A DNA stretch of 13,780 nt from Bacillaceae bacterium (lineage in GTDB: Bacteria > Bacillota > Bacilli > Bacillales_A > Planococcaceae), in NCBI GenBank assembly GCA_030149685.1, contig JASLGI010000124.1, positions 1 through 13,780 of the forward strand, written 5' to 3'. This document shows positions 1 through 6,171 of the stretch, piece by piece. Positions within the stretch are counted from its first letter, which is position 1. Every line of letters starts with the position of its first letter. Below the pieces are notes generated by a model. That model was not told the origin of the DNA. It made no database searches and saw nothing but the letters and a program-made list of their open reading frames with translations. The translations under genes were made by a program, and so were the position numbers.

Positions 1-5
1 GTCAA
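1..5 (-). CDS. First codon of a gene truncated by the window edge, probably rny (RNase Y)
   Basis: Only the start is visible. A TTG codon (positions 5-3) follows a very strong Shine-Dalgarno site, AGGAGGAGGTG at 23-13, with 7 nt between them. The next two bases (AC) fit a Thr second codon. In B. subtilis and relatives the gene encoding RNase Y, a membrane-anchored endoribonuclease that starts bulk mRNA decay, lies shortly downstream of recA and begins Met-Thr. The identity rests on synteny and these few bases, so it is an inference. The start itself is well supported by the ribosome site and by the upstream promoter at 105-133. Confidence 0.45.
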
Positions 6-94
6 TCTTAGCCACCTCCTCCTGCTATTTTCTTTTTCAGTCGGCTCGTATATTAAAATGCAACATACTGCCAATTCATTTTTTGAGTATGAAG

Positions 95-118
95 TACAAC
101 TACAATTGTATAGTTGTA
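95..118. repeat. Palindrome covering the -10 box (possible operator)
   Basis: Arms TACAACTA (95-102) and TAGTTGTA (111-118) are perfect reverse complements. They are separated by 8 nt that themselves contain the palindrome CAATTG. The dyad spans the -10 box at 105-110, a typical place for a repressor to block transcription. No known regulator consensus is recognised. AT-rich palindromes can occur by chance near promoters, so binding is an inference. Confidence 0.45.
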
Positions 119-133
119 AAATTCAACTGTCAA
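105..133 (-). promoter_or_regulatory. Strong sigma-A promoter for the gene leaving the window
   Basis: On the minus strand a perfect -35 box TTGACA (133-128) is followed after exactly 17 nt by TACAAT (110-105), five of six matches to the -10 consensus. Transcription would start near position 98 and give a leader of about 90 nt before the TTG start at 5. It sits downstream of the bidirectional terminator at 167-220, so this gene appears independent of recA. A second, weaker pair closer to the gene (TTGGCA about 76-71, TATACG about 54-49) is also possible. Confidence 0.7.
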
Positions 134-140
134 GGCTAGA

Positions 141-162
141 TGTAAGCGATAGACCGCTTACA
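141..162. repeat. Perfect 8-bp inverted repeat upstream of the -35 box
   Basis: Arms TGTAAGCG (141-148) and CGCTTACA (155-162) are perfect reverse complements around a 6-nt centre, ending 8 bp upstream of the -35 box at 128-133. Each arm equals the ideal half of a CcpA cre site (TGTAAGCG/CGCTTACA). In a true cre the halves overlap within 14 bp, whereas here they are spaced over 22 bp, and the 3' conserved C of the cre consensus is absent in both directions. It may be an operator for another regulator or simply a hairpin. Confidence 0.5.
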
Positions 163-166
163 AAGC

Positions 167-220
167 AAAAAAGAAAGACTCTCAAATTGTATATTTACTC
201 ATTGAGAATCTTTCTTTTTT
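167..220. terminator. Bidirectional intrinsic terminator
   Basis: An approximately 15-bp stem, formed by AAGAAAGACTCTCAA (from 171) and TTGAGAATCTTTCTT (about 202-217) with one mismatch, is flanked by A and T runs on both sides, so either strand would carry a U-rich tail. On the minus strand it lies just after the stop codon of the transporter-gene remnant (245) and before the next promoter. It was probably that gene's terminator, and it now insulates the downstream gene. Confidence 0.75.
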
Positions 221-244
221 AAATTACTTTTAAAAACATAATAT

Positions 245-478
245 TTATGAGCGTTTAGGAAAAATCAATTCATTCGTCCAATACGAAGATGCATCAATTT
301 TTTCTGCTTGTCCAGTTTCATACAACCATCGTTGTAAATTTTCATAATAATCATCAGACATCGTAAAATCATACGTAAAACAAGGGATTGTCGCATCGAG
401 CATTTTATTATCGAGTATATCGTTTTTCTCTCGATTCATATATTCAAAGTAAATTTCTTTTGCTCTCTCAGGCTGATC
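245..478 (-). pseudogene. C-terminal remnant of a THI5/NMT1-type ABC transporter substrate-binding protein
   Basis: About 78 in-frame codons end at TAA (247-245). The translation, including PERAKEIYFEYMNRE, DYYENLQRWLYETGQ and ASSYWTNEL, resembles from memory the C-terminal end of THI5/NMT1-family periplasmic-type binding proteins, which deliver pyrimidines or related solutes to ABC importers and are normally about 330 residues long. No signal peptide or N-terminal lobe is present. The recognisable part begins directly after the T-tract of the recA terminator, and the frame upstream merely reads through that terminator and the recA 3' end. The first internal ATG (439-437) has no ribosome site. 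I therefore read it as a gene that lost its 5' three-quarters by deletion; the remaining frame is intact, suggesting a fairly recent event. A short functional gene is unlikely. Confidence 0.6.
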
Positions 479-480
479 AA

Positions 481-519
481 AAATAAAAATAATGCCCTCT
501 CGATTATTCGAAAGGGCAT
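481..519 (-). terminator. Intrinsic terminator of recA
   Basis: Starting 5 nt after the recA stop codon, the minus strand forms an 11-bp stem from ATGCCCTTTCG (519-509) and CGAGAGGGCAT (502-492). It contains one U-G wobble and a 6-nt loop, and is followed by a T-rich tail (491-481). Confidence 0.9.
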
Positions 520-524
520 TACGA

Positions 525-1595
525 TTACTTTTCTTCTTTTTCTTCAGGTGCTTCTGCGACTTGGTCAGCAACCTCTTCAACTTCTTCGATTGCTTCACCA
601 TCTAAGTTTAATTCCAGTCGAATCTTTTTCGTTACTTCTTCAAAGATTTCTGGATGTTCTCTTAAATATTGTTTCGCATTTTCTCGACCTTGACCGAGAC
701 GTTCACCTTCATATGAATACCATGAACCACTTTTATCGATAATATCGTATTCGGATGCGATATCAAGAACTTCACCTTCACGTGAAATTCCTTCGCCATA
801 CATAATATCGACTTCTGCTAATTTAAATGGTGGGGCTACTTTATTTTTCACTACACGAATACGTGTTTTATTCCCAACCATATCATTGCCTTGTTTAATC
901 GTTTCTCCGCGACGAACTTCTAAACGGACGGAAGAATAGAATTTTAATGCCCGTCCTCCAGGTGTTACTTCTGGGTTACCGAACATCACTCCTACTTTTT
1001 CACGAATCTGGTTAATGAATACTGCAACAGAACCAGTTTTATTGATAGCACCTGATAATTTACGAAGTGCTTGAGACATGAGACGAGCTTGAAGACCTAC
1101 GTGTGAATCTCCCATCTCTCCTTCAATTTCTGCACGCGGTACAAGAGCGGCAACAGAGTCAACAACAACCATATCTACCGCACCACTACGGACGAGCGCT
1201 TCTGTAATTTCTAACGCTTCTTCTCCCGTACTCGGTTGAGATAAGAGTAAGTTGTCGACATCTACACCTAACTTCTTCGCATATACTGGATCAAGAGCAT
1301 GTTCCGCGTCAATGAATGCGGCAATACCGCCTTCTTTTTGCACTTCAGCGATTGCATGTAAAGCTACTGTCGTTTTACCCGAACTTTCTGGCCCGTAAAT
1401 TTCAATCACACGCCCACGTGGATAACCGCCCACTCCTAAAGCAGCGTCAAGTGCAACAGATCCTGATGAAACTGTTTCAATTCGACGATCACCTTGATCG
1501 CCCATTTTCATAACAGCACCTTTTCCAATTTTTTTATCAATTTGCTTCAGTGCCATATCCAATGCTTTTTGTTTCTGTTCTTTATTTACTTTCAC
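525..1595 (-). CDS. recA: Recombinase RecA
   Basis: RecA forms ATP-dependent filaments on single-stranded DNA, catalyses strand exchange in recombinational repair, and activates LexA self-cleavage to switch on the SOS response. The 356-residue length is typical. Visible motifs are Walker A GPESSGKT (residues 68-75), the catalytic Glu in AEHALD (Glu98), Walker B MVVVD (142-146), the DNA-binding L2 region with [16 protein letters not shown] (about 194-209), and a Glu/Lys-rich acidic C-terminal tail. The start is GTG (1595-1593), with AAGGAGG about 8 nt upstream. The gene has its own promoter preceded by a LexA box, and a strong terminator after it. It follows cinA in the usual Bacillales order, and the hairpin between cinA and recA is too AT-rich to be a convincing terminator, so some cotranscription with cinA is likely. 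Confidence 0.98.
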   Translation of the reverse strand: MKVNKEQKQKALDMALKQIDKKIGKGAVMKMGDQGDRRIETVSSGSVALDAALGVGGYPRGRVIEIYGPESSGKTTVALHAIAEVQKEGGIAAFIDAEHALDPVYAKKLGVDVDNLLLSQPSTGEEALEITEALVRSGAVDMVVVDSVAALVPRAEIEGEMGDSHVGLQARLMSQALRKLSGAINKTGSVAVFINQIREKVGVMFGNPEVTPGGRALKFYSSVRLEVRRGETIKQGNDMVGNKTRIRVVKNKVAPPFKLAEVDIMYGEGISREGEVLDIASEYDIIDKSGSWYSYEGERLGQGRENAKQYLREHPEIFEEVTKKIRLELNLDGEAIEEVEEVADQVAEAPEEKEEK

Positions 1596-1628
1596 GTATT
1601 TTCCTCCTTGCCGTTCTTAGCTTCTTCT

Positions 1629-1657
1629 ACTATACCTTTTTTGTTTGCAAATAACAA
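1629..1657 (-). promoter_or_regulatory. recA promoter (sigma-A)
   Basis: On the minus strand, TTGTTA (1657-1652) and TATAGT (1634-1629) are separated by 17 nt. The -10 matches five of six consensus positions and the -35 is weaker. The expected start is near 1622, giving a leader of about 27 nt with the recA ribosome site. Confidence 0.7.
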
Positions 1658-1665
1658 CAAAAAAG

Positions 1666-1679
1666 AGAACACATATTCG
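1666..1679 (-). promoter_or_regulatory. LexA (DinR) SOS box of recA
   Basis: The minus strand reads CGAATATGTGTTCT, matching the Bacillus LexA consensus CGAAC-N4-GTTCG at 8 of 10 defined positions. From memory it differs only slightly from the B. subtilis recA box. It lies 8 bp upstream of the -35 box at 1657-1652, so LexA bound here would repress recA until DNA damage. Confidence 0.85.
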
Positions 1680-1703
1680 TTTTTTTGAAAAAACGGCGAG
1701 TTT

Positions 1704-2942
1704 TTATAATTGTCTTAAATGAGTTATTAAATAGTAAAGAGCAAAGTGTGCTGCACGTTCGCGATTCACATTTCTTTGATCGGATAAGTTTAACTCATAA
1801 ACACTCGTTTTCTTTGGACAAGCAATACCGATATAGATCGTTCCTGCTGGTTTACCATCATGTGGATCTGGACCGGCTGCCCCTGTTAACCCGATTCCTA
1901 TATCAGAATGAAATTTTTCTCGAACACTTTCTGCAAGAGCCTTTGCGCATTGCTCACTGACAACACCGACATTTTCTAACCATTCATAATCAATACCTAG
2001 CTGTTCAGACTTTGCTTGTATATCATAAACGACTGCACCGCCTTTTAACACAGCACTCGCCCCTGCTTCCGCTGCGAGTTCAGACATGAACAATCCTGCA
2101 GTTAAACTTTCTGCAGCACTAATTGTTAATTGACGTTCTTTCATCATTTGTAATGCTTTTGATGGAAGTGTTTCTCGATCGGTTCCGAAAATATACTCTC
2201 CTAATTCTTCACGAATTTCTTCTTCAACAGGAGCTATCAAACGATAAGCTTCTTCTTCTGTTTTTGCTTTTGCGGTAAGGCGTAAATTGACGACACGTAA
2301 ATTAGCAAGAGGCGCAATCGTTGGATTCGTTTGCTTTTCTAAAAGTTCTTCGATACGTGTTTCTATTTCAGCTTCACCGATGCCATATAAGTTTAACGTA
2401 CGCGATACGATCACCTCATTGTTTTTTTCAACACCTAACAAATAAGGGATTGCTTCATTTGTAAACATCGGCTTCATCTCATGTGGCGGTCCCGGGAGTA
2501 AAATGTATGTATGCTCCTCGTCTGTTACTGCCATTCCAGGTGCCATACCTGTTATATTTTTTAAAACTGTAGACCCTTCAATGACGAGCGCTTGCTTACG
2601 ATTATTTTCTGTCATTGGACGTCCAAGACGCTGGAAGTAATGTTCAATATGATCCGATGCTTCTTTATTATTTGTTAATGAAGTACCTAGCATTGAAGCA
2701 ATTGTTTCTTTCGTCATATCATCTTTTGTAGGACCTAAACCTCCTGTAAAAATGATTAAATCTGCGCGACTTTGCGCTTGACGAACGACATCTTGTAAAC
2801 GATTAGGATTATCTCCAACGACTGTATGATAGTAAACATCGATTCCTACTTCAGCTAAACGTGCGGAAATAAATTGAGCATTCGTATTAGCAATTTGACC
2901 TAATAATAATTCGGAACCTACACCGATAATTTCTGCTTTCAT
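1704..2942 (-). CDS. cinA: CinA family protein (ADP-ribose/FAD pyrophosphatase-like and NMN amidase domains)
   Basis: The protein has 412 residues and the full two-domain CinA layout. The N-terminal molybdopterin-binding-like (COG1058) domain, about residues 1-170, carries GVGSELLLG (7-15), GGLGPT (67-72) with D74/D75, and LLPGPPHEM (148-156). The C-terminal PncC-type domain, about 260-410, carries AAESLTAG (275-282) and LTGAAGP (351-357). In the family the C-terminal domain deamidates NMN to NaMN in pyridine-nucleotide salvage and the N-terminal domain hydrolyses nucleotide pyrophosphates. In Gram-positive bacteria the gene is commonly linked to recA and competence. The ATG start has AAGGGGA upstream and lies 11 nt after the pgsA stop, so it is cotranscribed with pgsA. 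The gene is late in the long ymfF-cinA cluster and 108 bp before recA. Confidence 0.95.
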   Translation of the reverse strand: MKAEIIGVGSELLLGQIANTNAQFISARLAEVGIDVYYHTVVGDNPNRLQDVVRQAQSRADLIIFTGGLGPTKDDMTKETIASMLGTSLTNNKEASDHIEHYFQRLGRPMTENNRKQALVIEGSTVLKNITGMAPGMAVTDEEHTYILLPGPPHEMKPMFTNEAIPYLLGVEKNNEVIVSRTLNLYGIGEAEIETRIEELLEKQTNPTIAPLANLRVVNLRLTAKAKTEEEAYRLIAPVEEEIREELGEYIFGTDRETLPSKALQMMKERQLTISAAESLTAGLFMSELAAEAGASAVLKGGAVVYDIQAKSEQLGIDYEWLENVGVVSEQCAKALAESVREKFHSDIGIGLTGAAGPDPHDGKPAGTIYIGIACPKKTSVYELNLSDQRNVNRERAAHFALYYLITHLRQL

Positions 2943-2953
2943 CTTTTTTCCCC

Positions 2954-3532
2954 TTACATTGATTTCGTTAACGCTTGACGGTTTTTATAGAAATAGTCAA
3001 TTCCTGATAAAACAGTAAAGAATAATGCGATATAGAGCATTATTGTACCGAATGGCACATTCATTGCTTCGAAAAATGCGTTATTAAAAAGTAATACAAT
3101 AATAGCGATTAACTGAGTAACCGTTTTGATTTTTCCCATAGAACTTGCAGCAACGACTTCACCTTCACCGACTAAAACGAGACGAAGGCCTGTGACAGCA
3201 AACTCACGGCTTAAAATAAGAATAACAACCCATGCAGGCGCTAATCCCATCTCTACTAAAATAATTAAAGCAGCGGCTACGAGTAACTTGTCCGCTAATG
3301 GGTCTAAAAACTTCCCCATATTTGTAATTAAATGATGTTTACGTGCTAAATATCCATCTAACCAATCCGTCATTGACGCAAGTACGAAAATAAGTGCACC
3401 GACTAAATGTTCTAATGGCATCTCTGTTCCACCAAATGAAACCGTTGACCATCCAAAATCAACAATCATAAAAATCATAAAAATTGGAATCATCAACACG
3501 CGAGATAATGTAATTTTATTTGGCAAATTCAT
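2954..3532 (-). CDS. pgsA: CDP-diacylglycerol-glycerol-3-phosphate 3-phosphatidyltransferase
   Basis: This integral membrane enzyme makes phosphatidylglycerophosphate from CDP-diacylglycerol and glycerol-3-phosphate, the committed step to phosphatidylglycerol and cardiolipin. The 192-residue product carries the complete CDP-alcohol phosphotransferase signature D-x2-D-G-x2-A-R-x8-G-x3-D-x3-D, with D56, D59, G60, A63, R64, G73, D77 and D81. Several hydrophobic segments are visible (about 8-24, 43-55, 84-107 and 136-182), and the length is normal. The ATG start has AAAGGAGA upstream. The gene lies between rodZ and cinA as in B. subtilis. A hairpin just upstream (3568-3593) may lower or separate its expression from rodZ. 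Confidence 0.96.
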   Translation of the reverse strand: MNLPNKITLSRVLMIPIFMIFMIVDFGWSTVSFGGTEMPLEHLVGALIFVLASMTDWLDGYLARKHHLITNMGKFLDPLADKLLVAAALIILVEMGLAPAWVVILILSREFAVTGLRLVLVGEGEVVAASSMGKIKTVTQLIAIIVLLFNNAFFEAMNVPFGTIMLYIALFFTVLSGIDYFYKNRQALTKSM

Positions 3533-3567
3533 ATTTGTTGTTCTCCTTTACTTTATAAGAGAAAGAA

Positions 3568-3593
3568 AATAGTCATCTCACTCGATGACTATT
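3568..3593 (-). terminator. Hairpin between rodZ and pgsA (attenuator-like)
   Basis: The minus strand has a perfect 10-bp stem from AATAGTCATC (3593-3584) and GATGACTATT (3577-3568) with a 6-nt loop, then TTTCTTTCTCTT. The stem starts inside the rodZ stop codon region. The tail is U/C-rich rather than a pure U-run and the stem is AT-rich, so partial termination or mRNA 3'-end protection is more likely than full termination. The next gene begins only about 36 nt later, with no obvious promoter between. Confidence 0.55.
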
Positions 3594-4563
3594 CCCCTTT
3601 CTTTTCTGTTGGTTCGTATTCAATCACGATGTTTTGTGTGATCTTATCTGTTGGGAAATCAAACTTTTCACCGTTAACGAGGATCTCTGTCGCTTGAGCA
3701 CGTCCAACACGAATACGTGCGCGTGTTGAATTTGACATATCTACTTCAACTTCGTCACCTTTCGTTAAAACACGAGCTCCTTCTGGTAAATGTTCTTTCC
3801 CAGCTTCATCTGTTACACCAATCCATGATTCATCAGATGTACGAATCGTGAGAACAAACTGTTCGGCCTCTGATAAACGATATGTCGAGGTTTCTCCTGC
3901 TGTTGATTGTAATTCAAGTGTTCCTTCTTCAGAAGTTTTTTCCTCTTCTTCTGTTTCTTCTTCTTTCTTCGCTTCTTCTTTTTCTACCTTATCTTTTTTA
4001 TCTTCTTTCTCTTTTGTCGCATCTTTCTTCACTACATCTTTTTCTTCTTTTGCATCTTCTTCGTCTTCAACAACGACTGGTTCTGTTGAATCATCTCCAC
4101 TTGGCTGTTGAACTGTTACTTCTTCGCCGCTGTTAATGTCTGATTCTGTATCAGTTGCTGGAGCACTTGCTTTATAGACAAAATAAATAATAGCAATGAT
4201 TGCAATAATACCAATAGCGACACCGATTTTCGGTAACCATTCACGCATATTGCTGCTCACTTCAAAGCTTGGTTTTGCTAATGGCTCTTTCACTACTTGT
4301 TGTTCTTCTTCTTTTTTCTCTACTTCTTCTTCACGCGAGCTATCGCGATACATCGATAGCACTTCTTCCGGATCGACATCTACTGCCTCGGCATATTGTT
4401 TAATGAATGCACGAACGTAAAATGCTCCTGGCATATTGCTATAATCTTCTTCTTCAATGTTAGCGAGATATCTTTTTTGGATTTTCGTAATTTCTTGTAA
4501 ATCTTCTAACGTATATCCTTTTTGTTTTCTCGCTTCTTTTAAACGTTCTCCTAATCCGGTCAC
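3589..4563 (-). CDS. rodZ: Cell-shape protein RodZ (YmfM)
   Basis: RodZ links MreB filaments to the envelope elongation machinery through a cytoplasmic helix-turn-helix domain, one transmembrane helix and an extracellular domain. From the GTG at 4563 the product is 324 residues. It has an XRE-type HTH (about 5-65, with LGERLKEARKQKG), a juxtamembrane EWLPK, a transmembrane segment (about 113-132, IGVAIGIIAIIAIIYFVYKA), a strongly Lys/Glu-rich linker (about 165-213) and a C-terminal DUF4115-like beta domain (about 240-315). I chose GTG 4563 over the in-frame GTG at 4572 because AGGTG lies 6 nt before it, whereas the upstream codon has its nearest purine stretch only about 3 nt away. The product then begins MTGLGERLKEAR, like other family members. 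It starts 17 nt after the ymfK stop, so the two are very likely cotranscribed. Confidence 0.93.
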   Translation of the reverse strand: MTGLGERLKEARKQKGYTLEDLQEITKIQKRYLANIEEEDYSNMPGAFYVRAFIKQYAEAVDVDPEEVLSMYRDSSREEEVEKKEEEQQVVKEPLAKPSFEVSSNMREWLPKIGVAIGIIAIIAIIYFVYKASAPATDTESDINSGEEVTVQQPSGDDSTEPVVVEDEEDAKEEKDVVKKDATKEKEDKKDKVEKEEAKKEEETEEEEKTSEEGTLELQSTAGETSTYRLSEAEQFVLTIRTSDESWIGVTDEAGKEHLPEGARVLTKGDEVEVDMSNSTRARIRVGRAQATEILVNGEKFDFPTDKITQNIVIEYEPTEKKGE

Positions 4564-4580
4564 GGATAACACCTACCTTA

Positions 4581-5366
4581 TCAAATATTAAATATACTGT
4601 TTCGATTCATTTGTTCATTACGCCTCAACGGTTCATACGTAATGACTTCATCAGGAGTTTTTCTCAGTTCGATAATGTAATCAAAATCATCGAGCGTATA
4701 ATCGGTTCTTTCGATAAACATATCGGGATGTTCAACCACTTTAACAGCTGGCAGTTGCATCATTTCTCGAACGAGCTGCATATGCCTTTCATCCCCTGAA
4801 TTTTTTGTAACAACTCCATCTAAAATGAAGATGTTATTCGGTGAAAACTCGTCTCCTGCTAAACGATTTCGCACCGTTTGCTTTAACAATGTAGAAGATA
4901 AAAAGACCCAACGTTTATTCGCTGATACGCTTGCCGCAACAATAGATTCTGTTTTTCCGACACGTGGCATCCCACGAACACCGATCAATTTATGTCCTTC
5001 CTTTTTAAAGAGCTCAGCCATAAAGTCAACGAGCATACCGATTTCTTCTCGAACAAATTGATATACTCTTCGGTCGCATTGGTCATCTACACAATCGATA
5101 TACTTTCCATGCCGAACGGTTAAACGATCACGCAAGGTCGGTTTTCTAATTTTCCGAATCGCAACTGCATCCATTGTAGAAGCAATTAATTCAAACCTTT
5201 TCACTTGATGATCATTGTCGCAACGAAGTAGCATTACTCGTCGATTACCACCTACTCCGTTAATCGTTACAATGTTCACGCGTAACATACCGAGCAAGGA
5301 AGCCATATCGCCGAGCAAGCCGGGACGGTTAATAACGATTTCATACTCTAAATACCATTCGCTCAC
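4581..5366 (-). CDS. ymfK: YmfK-family protein (DUF3388): ACT domain plus P-loop NTPase-like domain
   Basis: The protein has 261 residues and its function is not established. The N-terminus (about 4-80) looks like an ACT small-molecule-binding domain: YEIVINRPGLLGDMASLLGMLRVNI has the ACT start pattern of a strand followed by RPGLLGDMASLLG. Further on is a Walker A motif GMPRVGKT (132-139) followed by Glu-Ser, and a Walker B-like NIFILDG (178-184), suggesting nucleotide binding. An Asp/Cys cluster (DCVDDQCDRR, 91-100) lies between the domains. The start is GTG, with AAGGAG upstream. It sits between ymfI and rodZ as in B. subtilis, but ymfJ, normally between ymfI and ymfK, is absent here. The family call comes from synteny and remembered family features; the nucleotide-binding role is inference. 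Confidence 0.85.
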   Translation of the reverse strand: MSEWYLEYEIVINRPGLLGDMASLLGMLRVNIVTINGVGGNRRVMLLRCDNDHQVKRFELIASTMDAVAIRKIRKPTLRDRLTVRHGKYIDCVDDQCDRRVYQFVREEIGMLVDFMAELFKKEGHKLIGVRGMPRVGKTESIVAASVSANKRWVFLSSTLLKQTVRNRLAGDEFSPNNIFILDGVVTKNSGDERHMQLVREMMQLPAVKVVEHPDMFIERTDYTLDDFDYIIELRKTPDEVITYEPLRRNEQMNRNSIFNI

Positions 5367-5383
5367 CTTTTACACTCCTTTGT

Positions 5384-5412
5384 CGAAGCTCTCTCTCTAT
5401 CATATCGGATAA
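5384..5412 (-). promoter_or_regulatory. Possible internal promoter for ymfK-rodZ
   Basis: On the minus strand, TTTTCA and TATGAT are separated by 17 nt in the 76-bp gap before ymfK, overlapping the second arm of the inverted repeat at 5403-5452. Each box matches the sigma-A consensus at four to five of six positions. It would let ymfK, rodZ, pgsA and cinA be expressed apart from the peptidase genes. The end coordinates are approximate. Confidence 0.3.
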
Positions 5413-5452
5413 AGATACGACTGAAAAGAGGGAAGCAGGTAATTATCCGATA
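5403..5452 (-). repeat. Inverted repeat at the ymfI-ymfK junction
   Basis: Perfect 10-bp arms TATCGGATAA (5452-5443 on the minus strand) and TTATCCGATA (5412-5403) are 30 nt apart. The first arm contains the ymfI stop codon. No U-run follows, so it is not a standard terminator. It could be an RNA stem at the processing boundary or a protein-binding dyad. The position is where ymfJ sits in B. subtilis. Confidence 0.5.
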
Positions 5453-6171
5453 AACCAACCACCATTGACATTTAATATTTGTCCGGTCATATAATCTGCT
5501 CGTCCGCTTAATAAAAAGCGCACAACTTCTGCTATATCTGATGGTTTTCCGATTTCTTGTAATGGAATCATTTCTTTCGCCATTTCTTTTTCATCTTCAT
5601 CAAATTGTTCATTCATGCGCGTTTCGATCCACCCGGGAGCAATTCCATTCACACGAATCCCACTGCTAGCTGATTCTTTCGCATACGCTCGGACAAATGC
5701 ATGTTGTGCTCCTTTAACAGTTGAGTAAACAACTTCATTTGCTGCACCTGTCGTTCCCCATATAGAACCGACGAACACTATATAGGAACGTTTGTGATGG
5801 CGCATTTGTTCCGACATTCGACTAATCAAGCGAATAGGGTTTTGTCCATGTACCCGCCAAAGCAAATTCATTTCTTCTATCGTCGTTTCTGACAAAAGTT
5901 TCAATAATTCATGACCGTTTGCTACGACTATTGCTTGAATACTGAATAGTTGATCAGCTAAACAATCTGCAGCTTCTTCTTTCGTAAAGTCTGCTTGTAC
6001 GAGTAAAAATTGTTGCTCAGGATATTGCGTAGCTAATTCGCGTTGCAACTTTTCTACTCGTTCGTAATTGTGCGCATAATGTAAATAAATCGACCAACCA
6101 TCTTCTGCTAACTTTCGAGCTGTCTCACTTCCAATATCTCCCGAAGCACCGAGAATTACGGACCATTTCAT
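5443..6171 (-). CDS. ymfI: Short-chain dehydrogenase/reductase (YmfI-like)
   Basis: This is a 242-residue classical SDR of normal length. The cofactor motif is GASGDIG (8-14), the structural NAG-type motif appears as ANGH (84-87), and the catalytic set is Ser136 with Tyr149 and Lys153 (YSTVK). PGWIETRM (179-186) follows as in FabG-like members, and the C-terminus ends in the familiar GQILNVNGGW. It should be an NAD(P)H-dependent oxidoreductase, but its substrate is unknown; the FabG-like appearance alone does not make it the fatty-acid reductase. The ATG overlaps the ymfH stop codon by 4 nt (ATGA), showing translational coupling with the peptidase gene. The name is assigned from motif content plus conserved position. 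Confidence 0.9.
   Translation of the reverse strand: MKWSVILGASGDIGSETARKLAEDGWSIYLHYAHNYERVEKLQRELATQYPEQQFLLVQADFTKEEAADCLADQLFSIQAIVVANGHELLKLLSETTIEEMNLLWRVHGQNPIRLISRMSEQMRHHKRSYIVFVGSIWGTTGAANEVVYSTVKGAQHAFVRAYAKESASSGIRVNGIAPGWIETRMNEQFDEDEKEMAKEMIPLQEIGKPSDIAEVVRFLLSGRADYMTGQILNVNGGWFIG

Noticed and set aside
479..601. N-terminal part of the frame containing the THI5-like remnant
   Set aside because: It reads through the recA 3' coding sequence and the recA terminator in another frame, so it is not a real coding extension.
1678..1696. Hairpin between cinA and recA as a cinA terminator
   Set aside because: The stem is almost only A-T pairs (two G-C pairs at the base) with a one-base loop and overlaps the SOS box; too weak to call.
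3848..4136. Ser/Phe/Leu-rich plus-strand frames opposite rodZ
   Set aside because: They are the complement of the Lys/Glu-rich RodZ linker; such codon bias leaves the opposite strand free of stops. No ribosome sites.
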